64,000 bases of DNA from Phormidium tanganyikae FI6-MK23 (GCA_019359175.1 JAHHHU010000005.1:175794-239793), one strand, 5' to 3'; counted from the first letter of the stretch, positions 47,273 through 56,145 are shown. A program made the numbers and translations. Notes: generated by a model from the sequence alone, not told the origin.

Positions 47273-47803
47273 CTAAGCTGAAACTTCCCAAGCAGCGTAA
47301 TAGGCTTCCTCAAGTGCCCCTGCTGCTCGATCCAATCTTTTCGCTACATCACTTGTTTTATCGAACTTCTGCGACTGCTGAAAGGTGAATGTTGCCAGTA
47401 CATCGATCACCTCATACAAAGGTAAACCTGAGAACTGATTGTAATAATGCAGAGAGAGCAGAAGCGCGTCTTTAGCTGAAGCGATCGCAGGGTCTAAAGG
47501 CGCGTCAGGATCGCCCAATGTTCCCATTTCACACCCAACGAAATAGACGTTTTCCTCTAGAGCGGTAGTAGCGCTGTCTAGTTGTTCCGCCACTGCGCTT
47601 GCAGGGTCAAACTTTCGCCACTGATGGAAAGTGAAGATTGCTAGAGTATCGATCACCTCATGCAAGGGTAGCGAGAATTGAGCGTGAAACCGAAGCGACA
47701 ACAAAAGAGCATTCTTAGCGGTAACGATCTCAGGATCGAGCGGATTCACTTCACCGATTAAATACTGTTGATCTTCTTCAGATTGGTCAAATTGAAACAT
47801 CAT
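47273..47803 (-). CDS. Hypothetical protein with a tandem duplicated domain
   Basis: A 176-residue soluble acidic protein made of two similar halves of about 80 residues. Shared landmarks: LDPEIVTAKNALLLSL then LHEVIDTLAIFTFHQWRKFD in the first, and LDPAIASAKDALLLSL then LYEVIDVLATFTFQQSQKFD in the second. No cysteines suggesting metal binding, no membrane segment. Helical bundle by composition. No family recognised. Confidence 0.65.
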   Translation of the reverse strand: MMFQFDQSEEDQQYLIGEVNPLDPEIVTAKNALLLSLRFHAQFSLPLHEVIDTLAIFTFHQWRKFDPASAVAEQLDSATTALEENVYFVGCEMGTLGDPDAPLDPAIASAKDALLLSLHYYNQFSGLPLYEVIDVLATFTFQQSQKFDKTSDVAKRLDRAAGALEEAYYAAWEVSA

Positions 47804-47896
47804 GATCCGGCTCTTTTTGGTGTGTTGGGGTGATAAGTCGTTCGATTCGAGAGAGGCTATCGGTAAAACTTTCGTCTCTGCCGATAGCCAAAAGCT

Positions 47897-48064
47897 TTAG
47901 AAGGGCAGTAGATCGGCAAAGTGGCAAGCCTTTCTTGTCGGTTGAACGTGGGAAGCATCACCCCAATCCGCCCGCGCTCTCAGTTGGCAGATTCCATCGG
48001 CATACTCACGACATTGGCAACAGGTCTTTAATTCGGTTCTTTCGATCGTCGTTTGGTTTACCAT
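47897..48064 (-). CDS. Small cysteine-rich (zinc-binding?) protein
   Basis: A 55-residue frame starting at ATG 48064 (MVNQTTIERTELKTCCQCRE) with AAGGAC upstream. Cysteines in CCQCREYADGIC and a later KACHFADL could bind zinc. I prefer this strand to the + strand frame covering the same DNA, which lacks family features. Confidence 0.5.
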   Translation of the reverse strand: MVNQTTIERTELKTCCQCREYADGICQLRARADWGDASHVQPTRKACHFADLLPF

Positions 48065-48162
48065 TGGTTCAAGTCCTTTTGATTGGGCTGAAGGCATCCG
48101 CGTTTCGTTTACTAGGCGTTGCGGGTGCTTTCGTTTTGTATATACCCACTCTACTAACTAAC

Positions 48163-48189
48163 TGGTACTAAGTCAAGTAATTGGTACTA
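48163..48189. promoter_or_regulatory. Direct-repeat operator upstream of the Xre gene
   Basis: TGGTACTA occurs at 48163-48170 and 48182-48189, 19 bp apart, just upstream of the Xre-type gene. Two helical turns between copies fit a dimer operator for autoregulation. Confidence 0.45.
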
Positions 48190-48225
48190 GTTGAATGTGC
48201 TATCTTGTTAGTGTAAAGTACAGGA

Positions 48226-48438
48226 ATGAATATGAAGGATTTAAGACTTAGATCTAATAAACGTGCTGAAGAGATCGCGGTAGAGTTGGGCGTAGCGGTT
48301 TCTACGGTTCGCAATTGGGATCAGCTTGTGACCTCTCCCCGAATGACCGCTAAGGGTTTTCAGAAGTTGATGGAGGTTTACGGATGTACTTTTGATGAGC
48401 TAGTGCAAGCTGAATCAGAGGTGAAAAATAATGTCTAA
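48226..48438 (+). CDS. Xre-family helix-turn-helix regulator
   Basis: A 70-residue protein that is mostly one HTH: RAEEIAVELGVAVSTVRNWD, then MTAKGFQKLMEVYGCTFDEL. A second ATG at 48232 is possible. Preceded by direct repeats TGGTACTA. It overlaps the next gene by 8 bp. Probably controls itself and a nearby element operon. Confidence 0.75.
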   Translation: MNMKDLRLRSNKRAEEIAVELGVAVSTVRNWDQLVTSPRMTAKGFQKLMEVYGCTFDELVQAESEVKNNV

Positions 48439-48634
48439 AGGTGGAATCGGTAGACCTACCGACCGTCAACGATGGATTCAACTTCAGCTAAAACACGCTG
48501 CTAACGCTGATCTTGAAAAACTTTCAGCCATGATCGGACATGAACAAGCAATCAAAATTATCGATGATTATCAATCAAAGCTTGCTGATTCCGAGACTAA
48601 GCGTAAATGGTTTGAATGGAGAGCTACCAATTGA
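48431..48634 (+). CDS. Small protein coupled to the Xre regulator
   Basis: A 67-residue helical basic protein (MSKGGIGRPTDRQRWIQLQL) overlapping the Xre gene, so translation is coupled. GRPTDRQRW resembles an AT-hook-like start. Possibly an antirepressor or co-regulator. A terminator follows. Confidence 0.55.
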   Translation: MSKGGIGRPTDRQRWIQLQLKHAANADLEKLSAMIGHEQAIKIIDDYQSKLADSETKRKWFEWRATN

Positions 48635-48673
48635 ACCGCTCTTAAGCTTAAATCTGAAGCGCAGACAAAAGAA

Positions 48674-48706
48674 AACCTCCTCAGTACAACGCTAGGGAGG
48701 TTCTTT
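48674..48706 (+). terminator. Rho-independent terminator after the Xre operon
   Basis: AACCTCC (48674-48680) pairs with GGAGGTT (48696-48702), then CTTTCGTTTT. Confidence 0.65.
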
Positions 48707-48729
48707 CGTTTTGGGCTATGGGTGAGGCT

Positions 48730-49350
48730 TTAGGATTCGCTCTTAATTCGATCTTCAAAATCAAAGCGATCTATCAATACAGTCGTACCTCGAATAGTTG
48801 CTTTTATCTGCTCTAAGCGAGATTTTAATTCTTCGTTTTTAGCTCTTAAATGCTCAATAAAATCAGCTTGAATTTCCCGCATAATCTCTTTATCATCATT
48901 CAAAAAATATCGCAGTGTTTTTATTCGTTGACTGATCTCAGGTGAATCGATATCAAGATACTCGCTTACTGCCGTTTTTAGACGCTCAATCGACTTCACT
49001 CGCTTCCTACGGATCTGCGCTTCTGAATAACTCCCGTCTACATCTGGCAATCTATCGATCTGCTCTTGAGTTGGCACTGAGATAAACGATTTACTTTCAG
49101 GATCGATCCTCCATCCTCCGCTACCGCTTTCCATTTGTTCCTTTCCACCAGTTCTAGAGAATCTGTGATGATCAACTACTAATGAACTATGAAGAACAAG
49201 CGTGATTTTCGCTAATTTTTCTACAGCAGGTCTATTAAAAGGTTTCAGTGTTGGGTGATTACCATGAATACCAGGATCTTCAGTCAAAACAACGATATCG
49301 CCTTCTTTCAGATCCGAAAGCTTTTTAGGTTCAGCGCTAGAATCACTCAT
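48730..49350 (-). CDS. Hypothetical element protein with C-terminal coiled coil
   Basis: A 206-residue soluble protein. The N-terminal part is strand-rich (LSDLKEGDIVVLTEDPGIHG), the C-terminal half a long charged helix (LRAKNEELKSRLEQIKATIR) likely to form a coiled coil. No family recognised. It stands alone between the Xre operon terminator and a secreted protein gene. Confidence 0.55.
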   Translation of the reverse strand: MSDSSAEPKKLSDLKEGDIVVLTEDPGIHGNHPTLKPFNRPAVEKLAKITLVLHSSLVVDHHRFSRTGGKEQMESGSGGWRIDPESKSFISVPTQEQIDRLPDVDGSYSEAQIRRKRVKSIERLKTAVSEYLDIDSPEISQRIKTLRYFLNDDKEIMREIQADFIEHLRAKNEELKSRLEQIKATIRGTTVLIDRFDFEDRIKSES

Positions 49351-49487
49351 TAGCTACACCGCTCGATCAACAGCATTCACACCATAGCGCGATCAATTGT
49401 TCTAAGCGACAGTAGAGCTATGGTGTAGCTTTTGACCTCGTTAGCGAGTCTATAGAGAGCTTCAGGCTTTACCTTGGCTTTCTGTCA

Positions 49488-50180
49488 CTATTCATACTTA
49501 TCACCATTTACATAGGAGTTCGAGTCAATATTCTCTATTGACTCAGGTAAAAATTGAGTATCATTTCGTCTTCTAGGAAATGAAATAAATTCCCGATCAC
49601 CAATAATACTAATGTCTAGTTTTGGCAGTATCGAGATTGACTCACATTTCCAATCATCATAAAATTCAGGCTTGATTTTTTCATCCTTGGAAGATTGATC
49701 TCGGTAAACCACAGAGCAGTTTTTACCGATTAGATATCTTTCTGCTTTGTAGATGTGTATGTTATCAGTGTACCTGTGGTCTTCACTCCAATTAATCTGT
49801 TCTTTCCAGGGGAGATCACAACGATAGTTATTGAGTGCAACTTGTCTAGCGTTGCAGTGTGCCACTGATATTAGCACCCATTTCGCTGCTTCTGAACTCT
49901 GCAAGCAAGCTAAGGTCAGACGCTTAGACGACCCGTGAACATTGCCTGATGAATGGTACTGCTCTACAAGGTTTCCACCCTTGCACTGATACAAACTGTT
50001 GGCGGTTGATTGACGAACGTACACTTCCCCACTTGCATTTGCTTGGTGCTGAGTGGAAAAAAACGTTAACACGATTGTTGCTACTGAGAAACAGAAATTG
50101 TGATCAAGACTGATTTTTAGAATCTGATCAAGAATATTCTTTGTGATGGACATGATTACTGGCGAAAATACACGATTCAT
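49488..50180 (-). CDS. Secreted cysteine-rich hypothetical protein
   Basis: A 230-residue protein with an N-terminal hydrophobic segment (FCFSVATIVLTFF) and likely cleavage after ANA near residue 50; a second ATG at 50153 gives a shorter leader. The mature protein has several cysteines (YQCKGG, LACLQSS, HCNARQV, YRCDLPW, KNCSVVY, WKCES), typical of disulfide-bonded exported proteins. No family recognised. Confidence 0.6.
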   Translation of the reverse strand: MNRVFSPVIMSITKNILDQILKISLDHNFCFSVATIVLTFFSTQHQANASGEVYVRQSTANSLYQCKGGNLVEQYHSSGNVHGSSKRLTLACLQSSEAAKWVLISVAHCNARQVALNNYRCDLPWKEQINWSEDHRYTDNIHIYKAERYLIGKNCSVVYRDQSSKDEKIKPEFYDDWKCESISILPKLDISIIGDREFISFPRRRNDTQFLPESIENIDSNSYVNGDKYE

Positions 50181-50283
50181 CTTACTGGTACGATTTGTGA
50201 CAGCCCTGAGCTTTACTAAATCTTCTTGGCTTGTTCACCTTTCGTTTTCTCAATCAGTAAGTACCACAGTAGCGCCAAAGTAA

Positions 50284-50312
50284 AAACCCTAGCGATCACC
50301 GTTAGGGTTTGC
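50284..50312 (-). terminator. Terminator of the parM-parR operon
   Basis: AAACCCTA (50285 region) pairs with TAGGGTTT (about 50305-50312). On the minus strand the stem is followed by TTTTTACTTT, so it ends the partition operon. Confidence 0.6.
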
Positions 50313-50333
50313 TCTTGATTGTTCTAAAGCTGC

Positions 50334-50585
50334 TCAGTCTGACCATTCTGAATCTTCATCTTGAATCTCAGGCGGATCAATCTCGTTTTCAGGAGCATCA
50401 TTCACGGGTAAGGTGTGTATCGATTTCTGCCCAGTCAAAATTTCAGAAGCTTTCATCGTCAGAATAAAAACGATAGTTTCGATCGCATTCCCCTTGAGAT
50501 TCGGGTAAGCAGTCCAGATGATGTCTAAGTTGCGCTCGATCTGTCCTGTGAGTGTCATTGTGATCCGTCGTTTACTCGTAGGCAT
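50334..50585 (-). CDS. ParR-like adaptor of the partition system
   Basis: An 83-residue protein beginning KRRITMTLTGQIERNLDIIW, a ribbon-helix-helix-like strand and helix, with an acidic C-terminal tail (NEIDPPEIQDEDSEWSD) suited to contact the ParM filament. It lies 3 bp downstream of the actin-like gene, the standard parM-parR order. In known systems ParR binds parC and loads it on ParM filaments. Assignment rests on size, fold pattern and position. Confidence 0.65.
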   Translation of the reverse strand: MPTSKRRITMTLTGQIERNLDIIWTAYPNLKGNAIETIVFILTMKASEILTGQKSIHTLPVNDAPENEIDPPEIQDEDSEWSD

Positions 50586-50588
50586 TCT

Positions 50589-51572
50589 CTAACGACCTCC
50601 AACGATAGCAGGGGTCTTTACTGCCCACAGTTCACCCAAAGTTTGCACACTGGCAAAATCTGATGTTTCAGCGAAGATACACCCGCGCTCATTTGACCAA
50701 TCATTAGCGCGATCACCTAACGCTAACTTGAGAAGTTCGGAGCCGCCTCCAATTAACAGAGCATCACTCGATAAACCTTCCTCTCTGGCGATCCGTCTCA
50801 ACTTGGGTAAAAGCGCGATCACATTCTGATCGAACCATTCAGGAACTAATTCACCCAAGAAAGGCAACAGATCAACGCTACGAATAGAAGTGTCACCTTT
50901 CGCCAAAGTGAGCGCTAGTAATTCAACTTGAGGGCTTGATTTACCTTCTTGAGCGTTGATGCTGGAGACAAACTTAGGATGATTCAGAAGTTTCGTTAGC
51001 AATTCTTCCGAACCGTTCTCAAGGATCGCGCTGTACCCTTCCACACCTCGCACAGAACCCAACACCGTGCCATATCCAATATCTAGAACGATATCAGCAT
51101 CCGATTTCTTGAGAACGATAGAAGCTTCAGGGAATACATCAACGCTCTTAACCTTAAGCTTCAACGTTTGACCACTAACGCAAAACTTACGACCTTTCAG
51201 CGATGCTTCGTAAGTCGCTTTGAGTGTGGGATTACAAACAGGTGAAACCACACTAAGATTCTCAATCTCGATATTGTGACCGATGTTTGAACGGTTCATC
51301 AGTTCTTGCAGCACACCCGCGAGAACTACAGCGAAATGATCTACTTTCCCTTGTGCACCTGTCTCACTCGGTCGGATTGTCGCACCCAACGCAACCTTAC
51401 CAGCGGATGCACCATAGAGCCATTCAATACCATCCACCGAAACAGGATCAGACTTCCCGCGATTTTGCAGAAGCATCGAAGCAAACTTACCGAGATAGTT
51501 ACGACCATCTTCTAGGTGAGCCATCCATTTAACCGATCCGTTGCCTCTGTCGATCGCTAAACTCAATTTCAT
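50589..51572 (-). CDS. Actin-like plasmid segregation ATPase (ParM/StbA type)
   Basis: A 327-residue actin-fold protein: phosphate-1 motif LAIDRGNGSVKW (5-16), phosphate-2 IVLDIGYGTVLGSVRG (near 161-176) and adenosine motif ALLIGGGSELLKLAL (near 272-286). It forms filaments that push plasmid copies apart. The actin-like and ParR-like genes, plus the repeat array just upstream, indicate a type II partition locus, which implies the element spends time as a low-copy plasmid. Confidence 0.8.
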   Translation of the reverse strand: MKLSLAIDRGNGSVKWMAHLEDGRNYLGKFASMLLQNRGKSDPVSVDGIEWLYGASAGKVALGATIRPSETGAQGKVDHFAVVLAGVLQELMNRSNIGHNIEIENLSVVSPVCNPTLKATYEASLKGRKFCVSGQTLKLKVKSVDVFPEASIVLKKSDADIVLDIGYGTVLGSVRGVEGYSAILENGSEELLTKLLNHPKFVSSINAQEGKSSPQVELLALTLAKGDTSIRSVDLLPFLGELVPEWFDQNVIALLPKLRRIAREEGLSSDALLIGGGSELLKLALGDRANDWSNERGCIFAETSDFASVQTLGELWAVKTPAIVGGR

Positions 51573-51599
51573 TTTTCAATCCTCTAAATTTCTTGATTT

Positions 51600-51807
51600 T
51601 GACGGGCGACACAAGTGCTGTTAGGTGTCGCACTTGTCTGCACCCATTGTAACATGCCGTCTTTCTGTCACACCTGTAGATTTACCCTAAAATCCCTCGA
51701 AATAGCCTCAGCTAACCCAAGAGATGCTATAGGTTAGTATTACTAATCGAGAAAATATCGGGTTTTTTCTAACATTAATTAGGCGAGTTTGTAGAATGTC
51801 TAAAACT
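51600..51807. promoter_or_regulatory. Leader region of the parM operon with a hairpin
   Basis: ACAAGTGC (51611-51618) pairs with GCACTTGT (51630-51637) about 40 bp upstream of the parM start. It may be a leader hairpin or repressor site. Otherwise A+T-rich and without a gene. Confidence 0.35.
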
Positions 51808-51922
51808 ATTAGATGCGTTAGATAAAATCATTAGATACAGCGTTAGATGGCGCGTTAGATGCGTTGGATAGGACATCTAACGCACTTTTAGGACATTTAT
51901 CTAACGCATCTAACATCTAACG
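51808..51922. repeat. TTAGAT repeat array, candidate parC centromere
   Basis: Five direct TTAGAT cores (51809, 51818, 51831, 51843, 51855), many within GCGTTAGAT, followed by four inverted ATCTAA cores (51875, 51899, 51908, 51915). The array lies immediately upstream of the partition operon, where ParR-binding parC repeats are expected; an iteron origin is an alternative. Confidence 0.65.
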
Positions 51923-51930
51923 GAAGATTA

Positions 51931-52296
51931 CTAAATGTTAGTAGAAAGCTCTAACATACGCTTAAACATTTGCGTTTCATTAGAATAGCTCTCTACATAT
52001 TCGCAGACGACAAAAGGACTTTCTTTACGTGACTTAGTGCGATAGCGAGTCGGAAACTGGATAATTTCACCTTTCACACGCCAGATGTAACCCTCGTAAG
52101 GGAAGCACTCACCTTTAATCGGTCTGAAGTTAAAACCTAAGAGAAACTGCCCACGAACTTTAGAAACTTCGATCGCGCTCCGAGTCTCTGCCACTTCATC
52201 AGGTAGATAGAAATTGCACAGAACCCATGATCGAGGTTGACGGATTTTGATGTGATTCGTAATCTGTGTGGCATTGACTGCTTCTGAGAATTCCAT
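51931..52296 (-). CDS. Hypothetical element protein
   Basis: A 121-residue soluble protein, strand-rich (WVLCNFYLPDEVAETRSAIE and GFNFRPIKGECFPYEGYIWR). It follows the P-loop ATPase by about 40 bp on the same strand and ends next to the TTAGAT array. No family recognised; perhaps the last gene of the ATPase operon. Confidence 0.5.
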   Translation of the reverse strand: MEFSEAVNATQITNHIKIRQPRSWVLCNFYLPDEVAETRSAIEVSKVRGQFLLGFNFRPIKGECFPYEGYIWRVKGEIIQFPTRYRTKSRKESPFVVCEYVESYSNETQMFKRMLELSTNI

Positions 52297-52338
52297 AATT
52301 ATTTGTGATTGGCTGAGGTTCGATTGAGAGAGAGGGAA

Positions 52339-54270
52339 TTAGAAATCGTAATCGTCTTCTGCGGCAGAGTATCGCCCGTTGTCTTCAGTTAGAAAACCTT
52401 TCGATACCAGTTGAGGCAATAGCCCTTCCTTAAGGCGATCAGTCGTCAGTGAGCTATCGCCTTTAATCTTCAGAATGTCAGCTTTGAACCGAGAGGGTGC
52501 TAACGCTTCACCCGATTTCTTACGCAAGTAATTAACAATGAGTGATGCAACCTCTAATGATTTCGGTTTCCATTGCGGGAATGCTGATCGAATCTCAGGC
52601 AGTGACGACGATGTTTCGATCACGTCTTCTTCTACCTCATGCTCTGCCGATGGTAGCTCTAGCATTCGATTGAGTTGCTCACGAGTCGAAATGATCTCGG
52701 GTTGGGGTGAATCGCTGAAAGGGTTTGCTTTGGGTTTAGCAAACGGTTCAGCCTTAGCACCCTTGCGAGTGTCGAACTCAGGGAAGAACTCAAGAAGCGA
52801 TCTCACTGGACAGGGGGCGTTATTCCATTCGGGGTTAGTATCTGTTAATAGCCAATCTGGGATCGTGAACGTTTCACCAGAGGACTTGTAGAAACCTTCG
52901 ACTTCCTGAAGCAACTCGTACTGTCCCGATGGTTGGTAGGAGCCTGATTCAGTTTCATACCGCTCTGTCCAAAACATTTTCACTTCTGCCTTGAAAGTCT
53001 CAGCAGTTCCGCCTTTTAGTCCGTTAGCTGATGCGGTCTTGTGATGAACGATGAATCGAACTCTGCCGCCTTGCTTTGCGAACCCCGTCAACGCCATATC
53101 CCAAAATGCGAAACGAGTTTTTTCAGAAAGTTCTCCAGCGGTTGATGAGAACTCATCTAGAATCCAAGTCTCACCCGATAGCGAGTTCATTGAACCGTTG
53201 TTAATGCGATCACTCAATACTGTTAGAGCGTCTACAGCGTTTGCGGTTGAACCGTTAGCGTATCCATCGAAGGCGACAGGATAAAGGTCATTGTCGCGCG
53301 TTACATAATAGATTCGCTGTCCCATTGCTTTCTCAAGGATTGCCAACAGGATGATCAGCGTAGTCTTTCCTGAACGCTGCAACCCTCCAGCCGCTAAAGT
53401 CGATCGTCCTGCCAACTTACGCAAATCGCATCCACTCTCAGCTAATAGCTTCATCAGATATTGAGCGCGATCGCTCAATGGTAATGCGATCACCTGTTGT
53501 TTGGTTAAACGCTGAACCGAAGCAACCTCTACTGATTGCGAAGGAACCTCTACAGCATTCAATCGAGTTTCACTACCGATTGCTTTGGGTTGGTCGGTAG
53601 GCTGAGGCATTGGAACCCAACCACTGTCAATCGGCTTCTGCTGCTGATTCAAGAATGATTCTTTGATTGCTCTAACGAATGTTGCAACCTCTTCAGCCTT
53701 GCGACCTTGGCGACTCGCGAGCGCTTTATTTGCAGCGATGAATGGCTCTTTAGTCGAATCACTGCGGATCAAACGATCACCGCTAATCGAACCTCTAGAA
53801 GCTTTGAATAATAAATGTCTGAAAGTCTCATCACCATTTTGATCCGACTTGTGGCAATAATCCCAAAGCGCAGCCCAATTAATTGATTCAGTAGACCTCA
53901 GCGCGAGATAGTGACGTTCTAATTCTTCTTGTACAGGCGACAGCTTTATTTTACGGTTTACAGTATTTCCGATTCCAACAGCCGCGCTAGTTGCGCCCAT
54001 GAATCCTAGAACTGCTACAGGCAGAATCGGCAGTGAAACAAAAGCGCCAATCGACATCGCAGCGGCAAAACCTGAAACAATCCCTAACCAACCACCTTGC
54101 TCAGTCGAATTTTTAATATCATTTTCGACTTGATGAGTACCATCCGCAAGTCGATCTAGAAATTCAATTCGATCCGCTAGGGTATGAATATCGAAGGATT
54201 CCAACGCTTTATAGTAAATGACACGAAAAGGATCGTCTAACAATTTTTGATTGATGATTAATGCGCTCAT
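52339..54270 (-). CDS. Membrane-anchored P-loop ATPase
   Basis: A 643-residue protein. Two hydrophobic helices near 60-100 (GIVSGFAAAMSIGAFVSLPI and PVAVLGFMGATSAAVGIG), then an ATPase domain with Walker A GGLQRSGKTT near residue 294 and a Walker B-like GETWILDEFSS near 370. The C-terminus carries a winged-helix-like region. The layout recalls DNA-transfer coupling or packaging ATPases, but there is no clear VirD4/FtsK signature. Separated from the upstream membrane genes by a terminator. Confidence 0.7.
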   Translation of the reverse strand: MSALIINQKLLDDPFRVIYYKALESFDIHTLADRIEFLDRLADGTHQVENDIKNSTEQGGWLGIVSGFAAAMSIGAFVSLPILPVAVLGFMGATSAAVGIGNTVNRKIKLSPVQEELERHYLALRSTESINWAALWDYCHKSDQNGDETFRHLLFKASRGSISGDRLIRSDSTKEPFIAANKALASRQGRKAEEVATFVRAIKESFLNQQQKPIDSGWVPMPQPTDQPKAIGSETRLNAVEVPSQSVEVASVQRLTKQQVIALPLSDRAQYLMKLLAESGCDLRKLAGRSTLAAGGLQRSGKTTLIILLAILEKAMGQRIYYVTRDNDLYPVAFDGYANGSTANAVDALTVLSDRINNGSMNSLSGETWILDEFSSTAGELSEKTRFAFWDMALTGFAKQGGRVRFIVHHKTASANGLKGGTAETFKAEVKMFWTERYETESGSYQPSGQYELLQEVEGFYKSSGETFTIPDWLLTDTNPEWNNAPCPVRSLLEFFPEFDTRKGAKAEPFAKPKANPFSDSPQPEIISTREQLNRMLELPSAEHEVEEDVIETSSSLPEIRSAFPQWKPKSLEVASLIVNYLRKKSGEALAPSRFKADILKIKGDSSLTTDRLKEGLLPQLVSKGFLTEDNGRYSAAEDDYDF

Positions 54271-54294
54271 GGCAGAATTAAAGGGTTAGTGGAC

Positions 54295-54338
54295 AAAAAA
54301 ACAGCGCTAAGTTTACGAGGCTTTAGCGCTGTTTTTTT
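54295..54338. terminator. Bidirectional terminator between two membrane genes
   Basis: AAAAAAACAGCGCTAA (54295-54310) pairs with TTAGCGCTGTTTTTTT (54323-54338); T tracts on both strands. Confidence 0.8.
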
Positions 54339-54344
54339 CGGGAA

Positions 54345-55124
54345 TTAGAAGCCGAACTTTTTCATTTCATCTTCATCGTCTTGCAACTGTGAAACGCGAT
54401 CGCTTACAGCGCGAGTCACACCTGTAGTTGCCGCAACGCCTTTCAGCGTCCATTCGGGAGCAAGCAGAGAAGCAGCGGCTACGCAGATTGCCCAGAATTG
54501 GAACTGACCAACGATGGCGGTATAGGTCAGAACTAAACCTGTCTCAATGCAGTAGCTCATCAACCGCATACCCTTAAGAGTGCCGTGGTCATACGTGAGC
54601 CATTGCGTTAACTTCTCTTTCAAAGTTGGTTTCTCTAATTCCGCTTCTGGATCGATATGCAAATCAGAGTAAGCTTTAGCGATCAACGGTTGCAGCTTCC
54701 ACAGTTCAGGAGCCAACTGATACACATTGATACCAAATCCAAGCAGTAACCCAAACAATCCGCCGCCGATACCCCAACCTTCGCTTAAGCCGAACATCTG
54801 AAACAACCAAATGCCGATCCCATACCACTGATAACCCGCTATCACAACGAAGATTGTAAAGAAGGTAATTGCCACTACTGAAGGCATCGTAGGGTGTGCG
54901 AGTAGTTCCACAAGGTAACGGAACAAGTATACGAGCAGCGTCATAGCGTTTTTGATGATGCTAAAGACAATCTCAATACACGCTCTCAAGAATCCGAAAA
55001 CCTTGTTAATAATGTTCAAGAAACCTCGCTTACGATTCTTCGGAGGTTTACTCCCTGGAGGCTTCGTAGTTGTGGTCTGTGATTGCGTAGGGAAATCGTC
55101 AAAATCAAACAGGCTACGGCTCAT
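54345..55124 (-). CDS. Polytopic membrane protein of the element
   Basis: A 259-residue protein: basic N-terminus with Thr/Pro run, then hydrophobic segments near 65, 95 (VVAITFFTIFVVIAGYQW), 130 (GLFGLLLGFGINVYQLAP) and 205 (LVLTYTAIVGQFQFWAICVA), and a charged C-terminal tail. It is in an operon with the two small genes upstream (GTGA and close spacing). Function unknown; a mobility or envelope role alongside the ATPase is possible. Confidence 0.65.
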   Translation of the reverse strand: MSRSLFDFDDFPTQSQTTTTKPPGSKPPKNRKRGFLNIINKVFGFLRACIEIVFSIIKNAMTLLVYLFRYLVELLAHPTMPSVVAITFFTIFVVIAGYQWYGIGIWLFQMFGLSEGWGIGGGLFGLLLGFGINVYQLAPELWKLQPLIAKAYSDLHIDPEAELEKPTLKEKLTQWLTYDHGTLKGMRLMSYCIETGLVLTYTAIVGQFQFWAICVAAASLLAPEWTLKGVAATTGVTRAVSDRVSQLQDDEDEMKKFGF

Positions 55125-55126
55125 GA

Positions 55127-55528
55127 TTAAATCCTCGATAATTGATTAGTAACCTCGGTCTGAGTAAAAACAAAACGCATTCTCATCGCACCGTTGTAGG
55201 CTGCAAGGTAAGCGAACTGCGAGCCTTCTACACTCACAACGCAGGACGAAGGGATAAGCGCACCGTCCTTTGTGGTGGGAGCTACCCGATCAACCGTTAG
55301 AACTCCGTTTGCTTTCCAACAGTTATGAATTCGGGCTTCTTGTGCGACGACTAGTAAAGCTCTAGCGCGATCACTGTGGCGTTGTGCGCTCTCCTCCTGA
55401 AACGTTTTGTCTCTAGTGGTTCGCTGTAGGTTCTGTGAAACAATAGCGACACCTGATATGCAAGCCGCAAGGACACAAACTCCTGCGCAGAATTGAGAGG
55501 TTAGGTTTGAGGAAATCGTAAAATTCAC
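55127..55528 (-). CDS. Single-pass exported or membrane protein
   Basis: A 133-residue protein starting at GTG 55528 (overlapping the previous stop as GTGA), with one N-terminal hydrophobic segment (FCAGVCVLAACISGVAIV) and a soluble C-terminal domain with two cysteines (HNCWKANG and SSCVVSVEG). It resembles small periplasmic or pilin-like accessory proteins only in layout. Two bases from the next gene. Confidence 0.6.
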   Translation of the reverse strand: MNFTISSNLTSQFCAGVCVLAACISGVAIVSQNLQRTTRDKTFQEESAQRHSDRARALLVVAQEARIHNCWKANGVLTVDRVAPTTKDGALIPSSCVVSVEGSQFAYLAAYNGAMRMRFVFTQTEVTNQLSRI

Positions 55529-55680
55529 TTGTTTACCCTCCGTTCCACCCTCGGAACATCAACCGAAAATCTAACGCCCTGCTCTCGCACCCAATAGCCA
55601 GCGCTGAAGGCACTTGCGATGCAAACGATAGTGATGATTCCTCCGATTTGGCTACCGTCGTCTTTGTGATAATTGCTCAT
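55525..55680 (-). CDS. Small single-pass membrane protein
   Basis: A 51-residue frame: MSNYHKDDGSQIGGIITIVC, then IASAFSAGYWVREQGVRF and a basic end. One transmembrane helix. The stop TGA overlaps the GTG of the next gene, supporting real translation. Conserved spacing in the operon favours a functional peptide. Confidence 0.6.
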   Translation of the reverse strand: MSNYHKDDGSQIGGIITIVCIASAFSAGYWVREQGVRFSVDVPRVERRVNK

Positions 55681-55701
55681 TTTTCAGTCCTAATAATTGA
55701 A

Positions 55702-55908
55702 TCAATGACAAACCTCGAAATGATTCACGCGCCACAGTAGAGCGGCTAAGTTTTCGCCTTCAGAGTCGCGCAGTAAATACAGCGAACCGTCCCAACCCGA
55801 TAAAAGCGGAGACGGTACAAACTGCTCGAAACCCTTACGCCTGCAATAGTCGGAATACGCTGTAGAAGCGCGTGAGAACGCCTCTTGTGAACTCATGCGA
55901 GGATTCAT
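55702..55908 (-). CDS. Small hypothetical element protein
   Basis: A 68-residue soluble protein (MSSQEAFSRASTAYSDYCRR, then LLSGWDGSLYLLRDSEGE). The first gene of the minus-strand operon that continues with three membrane genes and the ATPase. An ATG at 55896 (MSSQ) is an alternative start. No family recognised. Confidence 0.5.
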   Translation of the reverse strand: MNPRMSSQEAFSRASTAYSDYCRRKGFEQFVPSPLLSGWDGSLYLLRDSEGENLAALLWRVNHFEVCH

Positions 55909-56145
55909 CGGTGAGCGTCCTATATGTAGAGGTGACTGAAGAATTCAGCATTCGATCACCTTCAGAACTGGCTTAGGTGATCGCGTGTGAAATCTTTTGA
56001 TTTGTGCTGCTCCCCCTATTCGTTAAAACTCAGGTTCCTAGCCAGCACTCAATTGTTAAAGGTTCTGTCGGTCGGAAAGTCTTGAGATTCAACGATTGCA
56101 ACCCTCCAGGTGTCTTAGGCTTTCGCTTTTTCTCTCCATGTCTCT

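Noticed and set aside
47830..48171. Plus-strand frame of 113 codons
   Set aside because: The opposite strand has a small cysteine-rich gene with a ribosome site; the plus frame has no recognisable features.
52339..54270. Calling the P-loop ATPase a VirD4/TraG coupling protein
   Set aside because: It has membrane helices and Walker motifs but no relaxase or secretion genes accompany it, and family signatures are not clear.
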